Source: DASXYG01 sp036502625 (GTDB taxonomy: Bacteria > Actinomycetota > Actinomycetes > Streptosporangiales > Streptosporangiaceae). Taken from it: a stretch of 64,000 bases of DNA. Position 1 is the first letter of the stretch, and each line of letters begins with the position of its first letter. Made by a program: the position numbers and the translations under genes. The notes under the pieces were generated by a model. The model saw only the letters and a program-made list of their open reading frames with translations, made no database searches and had not been told where the DNA came from. This document shows positions 60,060 to 64,000 of this stretch, in pieces. The stretch spans positions 1 to 64,000 of the forward strand of contig DASXYG010000126.1 in assembly GCA_036502625.1 (NCBI GenBank), given 5' to 3'.

Positions 60060-61382
60060 GTGCAGCACAAGAAGTCGAAGCTGACGGCCCTCACGGGAAT
60101 CGTCGCGCTTCTCGCGGCGTCGGCGTGCGGGGGCGGCGGCGGCAGCAAGGGCGGCGGCGGCAACACCGCGGTCGGCACCGAGCTCAAGGGCACCACCATC
60201 GAGGTCGCGGCCAAGTGGACCGGGGCGGAGCAGAAGAACTTCCAGGCCGTCCTCGACGCCTTCCACAAGAAGACCGGCGCCACCATGAAGTACGCCTCCA
60301 CCGGCGAGGACACCGACGCGTACCTCGGGCCGCGCATCGAGGGCGGCAACCCGCCGGACGTCGCGGTCCTCCCGCAGCCCGGCCTGCTGCGCCAGTACGT
60401 CGCGAAGAAGGCGCTCAAGCCGCTTGACCCCAGCGTGGTCGCGCAGCTCGACCAGCACTACTCGAAGTACTGGAAGGACCTCGGCTCGGTCGGCGGCAAG
60501 CCGTACGGCGTGCTGATCAAGGCCGCGCAGAAGTCGGTCGTCTGGTACAGCACCAAGGCGTTCTCCGACGCCGGCGTGCAGCCGCCCGCGACCTGGAACG
60601 ACCTGGTCACCAAGACCGCGCAGACGCTGTCGGACGCCGGCACGCCGCCGTTCTCGATGTGCGCGGGCTCCGGCTGGACGCTCACCGACCTGTTCGAGAA
60701 CATCTACCTCTCCCAGGCCGGCACCGCGAAGTACGACAAGCTCGCCGACCACAAGATCCCCTGGACCGACCCCTCGGTCGGCGACGCGCTGACGACGATG
60801 GCGCAGATCTTCGGCAAGGACTCCCTGATGCTGGACGGCAAGAAGGGCGCCATCCAGACGGACTTCCCGACCTGCGTGACCAAGGCGTTCGGGCAGAACA
60901 AGGCCGCCATGGTCATCGAGGCCGACTTCGTGGGCGCCGCCCTGGCCGACACCAAGGCCAAGGCCGGCACGGACGTCAAGACGTTCCCGTTCCCGAAGGT
61001 CGGCGCCCAGGCCCCGGTCGAGCTCGGCGGCGACATCGCGGTGTCGATGAAGCAGAGCAAGGGCGCGACCGAGTTCATCAAGTACCTCGCGACCCCGGAG
61101 GCCGGCGAGGTGTGGGCCAAGCCGGGCGGCTACCTCTCGCCGAACAAGGACGTCCCGGTCAGCGCGTACCCGGACGCCATCAGCAAGCAGCTCGCGCAGG
61201 CCATCCTGTCCGCCGGCGACAACGTGCGCTACGACCTGTCCGACATGGCGCCGGCCGCGTTCGGCGCCACCGAGGGCAAGGGCGAGTGGAAGGACCTCCA
61301 GGACTTCCTGTCCAACCCCTCCGACGTCAAGGGCACGCAGGCGAAGCTCGAGGCGGACGCCAAGAAGGCGTACACGAGCTGA
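60060..61382 (+). CDS. Sugar ABC transporter substrate-binding lipoprotein
   Basis: 440 residues from GTG at 60060, with GAGGAAGGG upstream. The signal peptide ends in lipobox ASAC, followed by a Gly/Ser-rich linker. The mature part is a family 1 solute-binding fold: TIEVAAKWTGAEQKNFQAV, YLGPRIEGGNPPDVAVLPQP, YGVLIKAAQKSVVWYSTKAF. The sugar bound is not evident. One base separates it from the first permease. Confidence 0.93.
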   Translation: MQHKKSKLTALTGIVALLAASACGGGGGSKGGGGNTAVGTELKGTTIEVAAKWTGAEQKNFQAVLDAFHKKTGATMKYASTGEDTDAYLGPRIEGGNPPDVAVLPQPGLLRQYVAKKALKPLDPSVVAQLDQHYSKYWKDLGSVGGKPYGVLIKAAQKSVVWYSTKAFSDAGVQPPATWNDLVTKTAQTLSDAGTPPFSMCAGSGWTLTDLFENIYLSQAGTAKYDKLADHKIPWTDPSVGDALTTMAQIFGKDSLMLDGKKGAIQTDFPTCVTKAFGQNKAAMVIEADFVGAALADTKAKAGTDVKTFPFPKVGAQAPVELGGDIAVSMKQSKGATEFIKYLATPEAGEVWAKPGGYLSPNKDVPVSAYPDAISKQLAQAILSAGDNVRYDLSDMAPAAFGATEGKGEWKDLQDFLSNPSDVKGTQAKLEADAKKAYTS

Positions 61383-61383
61383 C

Positions 61384-62745
61384 ATGACCGCAGCCGACGA
61401 GGCGCCGTCCGCGATGGCGGACGGCGCCGCACCCCCAGACGCGCCGCGCGGGTCGCGCACGGGCACGATGAACCCGTCGCGGTGGCTCGCGGCCGGGTTC
61501 CTGGCCCCGGCGCTGGTCCTGCTCGGATTCATCGTCGTGTACCCGATCGTGTTCACGGTGATCCGCAGCTTCTTCGACGCCACGGGCAACCGGTTCGTCG
61601 GGGTCGGCAACTACACGAACATGTTCACCGACCAGCAGACGCTGGTCTCCATCCGCAACACGGCGATCTGGGTAGTCGTCGCGCCGACCGTGGTCACCGC
61701 GCTCGGGCTGGTCTTCGCGGTCCTCACCGAGCGGATCAAGTGGTCGGCGGCGTTCAAGCTGATCGTGTTCATGCCGATGGCCGTGTCGTTCCTGGCGTCC
61801 GGGGTGATCTTCCGGCTCGTCTACCAGCAGAGCCCCGACTCCGGCGTGGCGAACGCGATCATCACGAGCGTGCACGACACGTTCGCGCCGTCGTCGTCCT
61901 ATCCCGGCGCGCACCCCCGCCCGAACGCCGACCTCGCACCGCAGGGCAAGGCGTACGCCACGAAGACCGCGGCGCGGCCCGGGCAGGCCGTGCTGCTGCC
62001 GCTCGTCGGCATGAAGGCCGCCGACCTGCCCAAGGGCGCGGCGAAGGCGGTTCAGGCCGCGGCCCGCCCCGGCGCGCTGACCGGCACCGTATGGCTGGAC
62101 TTCACCCTCGGCGGCGGCGGAGCGCCCGGCAAGCTCGACCCCGCCGAGAAGGGCATGCCGGCGATGACCGTCGAGGCGGTCTCCGGCGGCAGGACCGTCC
62201 AGACCGCCACGACCGGCGACGACGGCACGTTCGCGTTCACCGGCCTGAAACCCGGCTCGTACACCGTCCGCCTGGCCGCGAGCAACTTCGCGGCCCCGTA
62301 CGGCGGGGTCACGTGGCTGGGGCCCGCGCTGATCACCCCGTCGATCATCGGCGCGTACGTCTGGGTGTGGGCGGGGTTCGCGATGGTGCTGATCGCCGCC
62401 GGGCTCGCCGCGATCCCCCGGGAGGCGCTGGAGGCCGCGCGGGTGGACGGCGCCACCGAATGGCAGGTGTTCCGGCGGGTCACGATGCCGCTGCTCGCGC
62501 CGGTCCTGACGGTCGTGTTCGTGACGCTGGCGATCAACGTCCTGAAGATCTTCGACCTGGTGTTCATCATCGCGCCGGGGTCCGTGCAGTCCAACGCGAG
62601 CGTGCTCGCACTGGACATGTGGCGCGACTCCTTCGGCGGCGGGAACGACTACGGCCTGGGCAGCGCCGTGTCCGTCGTGCTGTTCATCCTGGTCGTCCCC
62701 GCGATGATCATGAACATCCGTAGGTTCAGGCGGGAGCAGGGGTAA
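61384..62745 (+). CDS. Sugar ABC transporter permease (MalF-like) with inserted beta-sandwich loop
   Basis: 453 residues. Core membrane spans, and the EAA loop EALEAARVDGATEWQVFRRV at about 348-367. Between the span at 130-148 and the next at about 310, roughly 160 residues are inserted. Residues about 232-305 look like a carboxypeptidase-regulatory or Cna-B-like beta-sandwich (VSGGRTVQTATTGDDG, then FTGLKPGSYTVRLA). This position is comparable to the P2 loop of E. coli MalF, which contacts the binding protein. Coupled by TAATG to the next gene. Confidence 0.9.
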   Translation: MTAADEAPSAMADGAAPPDAPRGSRTGTMNPSRWLAAGFLAPALVLLGFIVVYPIVFTVIRSFFDATGNRFVGVGNYTNMFTDQQTLVSIRNTAIWVVVAPTVVTALGLVFAVLTERIKWSAAFKLIVFMPMAVSFLASGVIFRLVYQQSPDSGVANAIITSVHDTFAPSSSYPGAHPRPNADLAPQGKAYATKTAARPGQAVLLPLVGMKAADLPKGAAKAVQAAARPGALTGTVWLDFTLGGGGAPGKLDPAEKGMPAMTVEAVSGGRTVQTATTGDDGTFAFTGLKPGSYTVRLAASNFAAPYGGVTWLGPALITPSIIGAYVWVWAGFAMVLIAAGLAAIPREALEAARVDGATEWQVFRRVTMPLLAPVLTVVFVTLAINVLKIFDLVFIIAPGSVQSNASVLALDMWRDSFGGGNDYGLGSAVSVVLFILVVPAMIMNIRRFRREQG

Positions 62746-63638
62746 TGACGACCATCACGGAGACCGGCCGCGTCGCGGGCGCGCCGCGGCGCGGGCTGGC
62801 CGGCCGCATCGTCGGGCGCGCCGGCGGCGGCGTGCTGCGGGTGGTGCTGGTCCTCGTCGCGCTGTTCTGGCTGATGCCGACGCTCGGCCTGTTCGCCGCG
62901 TCGCTGCGCTCGCAGACCGACAACAGCGCCAGCGGCTGGTGGACGCTGTTCACCAAGCCCGCGCAGCTCACCGTCTCGGCGTACGAAGGGCTGCTCAGCG
63001 GCGGGTGGTTCGTCCCGTCGTTCTGGAACACCATCCTGATCACGGTGCCCGCCACGCTCGCCGTCGTGATCATCGGCGCGCTCGCGGCGTACGCGTTCGC
63101 CTGGATCGAGTTCCCCGGCCGCGACTGGCTGTTCGTGCTGGTCGTCGGCTTGCTGGTGGTGCCGATCCAGATGGGCCTGATCCCGGTGGCCAAGCTGTAC
63201 GGCGCGCTGCACATCATGGGCACCATCCCCGGCGTGGTGATCTTCCACGTGGCGTTCGGCCTGCCGTTCGCGGTGTTCATGCTGCGGAACTTCTTCGTCG
63301 GCATCCCGCGCGACCTCCTGGAGGCCGCCCGCATGGACGGCGGCGGCGAGTGGACGATCTTCCGCCGGGTCATCCTGCCGCTCGGCATGCCGGCGATCGC
63401 GTCGCTCGGCATCTTCCAGTTCCTCTGGGTCTGGAACGACCTCCTGGTGGCCCTGGTCTTCTCCGACACCGACACCCAGCCGATGACCAAGGCGCTGCAG
63501 GGCCAGATGCGCCAGTTCGGCACGAACATCGACATCATCGCGCCCGGCGCGTTCCTGTCGCTGATCGTGCCGCTGATCGTCTTCCTGGCGTTCCAGCGCT
63601 ACTACGTCCAGGGCGTCATGGCCGGCTCGGTGAAGTGA
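62745..63638 (+). CDS. Sugar ABC transporter permease (MalG-like)
   Basis: 297 residues starting in the TAATG overlap. Six membrane spans and the EAA loop LEAARMDGGGEWTIFRRVIL. No inserted domain. It pairs with the MalF-like permease and the ATPase. Its stop lies 9 bases from the end of the convergent response regulator gene. Confidence 0.93.
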   Translation: MTTITETGRVAGAPRRGLAGRIVGRAGGGVLRVVLVLVALFWLMPTLGLFAASLRSQTDNSASGWWTLFTKPAQLTVSAYEGLLSGGWFVPSFWNTILITVPATLAVVIIGALAAYAFAWIEFPGRDWLFVLVVGLLVVPIQMGLIPVAKLYGALHIMGTIPGVVIFHVAFGLPFAVFMLRNFFVGIPRDLLEAARMDGGGEWTIFRRVILPLGMPAIASLGIFQFLWVWNDLLVALVFSDTDTQPMTKALQGQMRQFGTNIDIIAPGAFLSLIVPLIVFLAFQRYYVQGVMAGSVK

Positions 63639-63647
63639 GCCCGCGCC

Positions 63648-64000
63648 CTAGTGGCGGCCGGGCTGGGTGAGGCCGTTCTCGTACGCGTAGACGACGGCCT
63701 GCACCCGGTCGCGGAGGTCCAGCTTCGCCAGGACGTTCCCGACGTGCGTCTTCACCGTCGTCTCGCTGACGACCAGCTCCGCGGCGATCTCGGAGTTGGA
63801 CAGGCCGCGGGCCATCAGCCGGAGGACCTCGCGCTCGCGTTCGGTCAGGTGGGAGACGTTCGCCCGCGGCTCGCCCGCCGCCGCGGGCAGGCGCGAGGCG
63901 AAGCGGTCGAGCAGGCGGCGGGTCACGCTGGGCGCGACGATCGCGTCGCCGTCGGCCACCACGCGGATCGCCGACACCAGGTCGTCCGGCGGCACGTCCT
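63648..64000 (-). CDS. NarL/LuxR-type response regulator, C-terminal part (cut by window edge)
   Basis: The last ~117 residues only; the frame runs out of the window at 64000 and the internal GTG at 63995 is not the start. DVPPDDLVSAIRVVADGDAI is the end of a receiver domain. The LuxR helix-turn-helix is complete: LTEREREVLRLMARGLSNSE, IAAELVVSETTVKTHVGNVL. The sensor kinase is outside the window. Confidence 0.9.
   Translation of the reverse strand, partial: DVPPDDLVSAIRVVADGDAIVAPSVTRRLLDRFASRLPAAAGEPRANVSHLTEREREVLRLMARGLSNSEIAAELVVSETTVKTHVGNVLAKLDLRDRVQAVVYAYENGLTQPGRH

Overview
The window is a very GC-rich actinobacterial chromosome segment. It carries a complete Pup-proteasome locus (ARC ATPase, Dop, Pup, PrcB, PrcA, PafA, PafB, PafC), found together only in Actinomycetota and a few relatives. 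An endonuclease VII-like gene sits between pup and prcB, GTG starts are common, and many start codons lie 6-8 bases behind a TANNNT box. This suggests a filamentous actinomycete (Streptosporangiales or Streptomyces-like). The species cannot be fixed from the sequence alone. About 62 protein genes are called; no rRNA, tRNA, CRISPR array or insertion sequence was seen.

Layout. 0-2.4 kb: CGNR zinc-finger regulator, Asp-nucleophile alpha/beta hydrolase, small membrane protein and TetR regulator. 2.5-10.6 kb: a block in the order of mycobacterial Rv1822-Rv1830 (CDP-alcohol phosphatidyltransferase, a mannose-1-phosphate guanylyltransferase with a degenerate phosphomannomutase tail, DUF881/small basic protein/DUF881, GarA-type FHA protein, MerR FtsR-like, bifunctional nuclease, second MerR). 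gcvH is absent from this block. 10.7-28.4 kb: TrmI and the Pup-proteasome cluster, with an ASCH gene, an HNH/endonuclease VII gene, an FAD monooxygenase, a tandem FKBP lipoprotein, a COG2345-type regulator with a DUF3291 gene, an SGNH hydrolase and a DUF3866 gene between the core genes. 28.4-36.5 kb: TatA, TatC, lipid kinase, DUF4232 protein, alanine/aspartate aminotransferase, HxlR regulator and HelY helicase.

36.5-50.5 kb is a run of minus-strand accessory genes between helY and the 5'-3' exonuclease/pepE pair that normally lies near helY. After a lipoprotein sulfatase it holds two paralogous modules. Each has a class III cyclase-like gene followed by a large NB-ARC/STAND ATPase with 40-residue TPR repeats. 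The C-terminus of each cyclase-like protein and the N-terminus of its STAND partner carry the same short motif, GD-x-VAGDK. Two paralogous aminoglycoside-phosphotransferase-fold kinases lie between the modules, and a Crp/Fnr regulator with an intact-looking cNMP-binding signature begins the run. This is the best candidate in the window for an undescribed signalling or conflict system.

50.6-64 kb: exonuclease, YbaK deacylase, PepE-type M24 peptidase, PaaI thioesterase, EamA exporter with a LysR regulator, ferredoxin-P450 pair, acyl-CoA dehydrogenase, a complete sugar ABC importer (ATPase, lipoprotein, two permeases; one permease has an inserted beta-sandwich loop) and the end of a NarL/LuxR response regulator cut by the window edge.

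The themes join in a few places. The helY promoter matches the published RecA-NDp consensus bound by PafBC, and pafBC is about 6 kb upstream. The endonuclease VII-like gene overlaps the pup stop codon. Several regulators (HxlR, LysR, second MerR) have inverted repeats over their own promoters.
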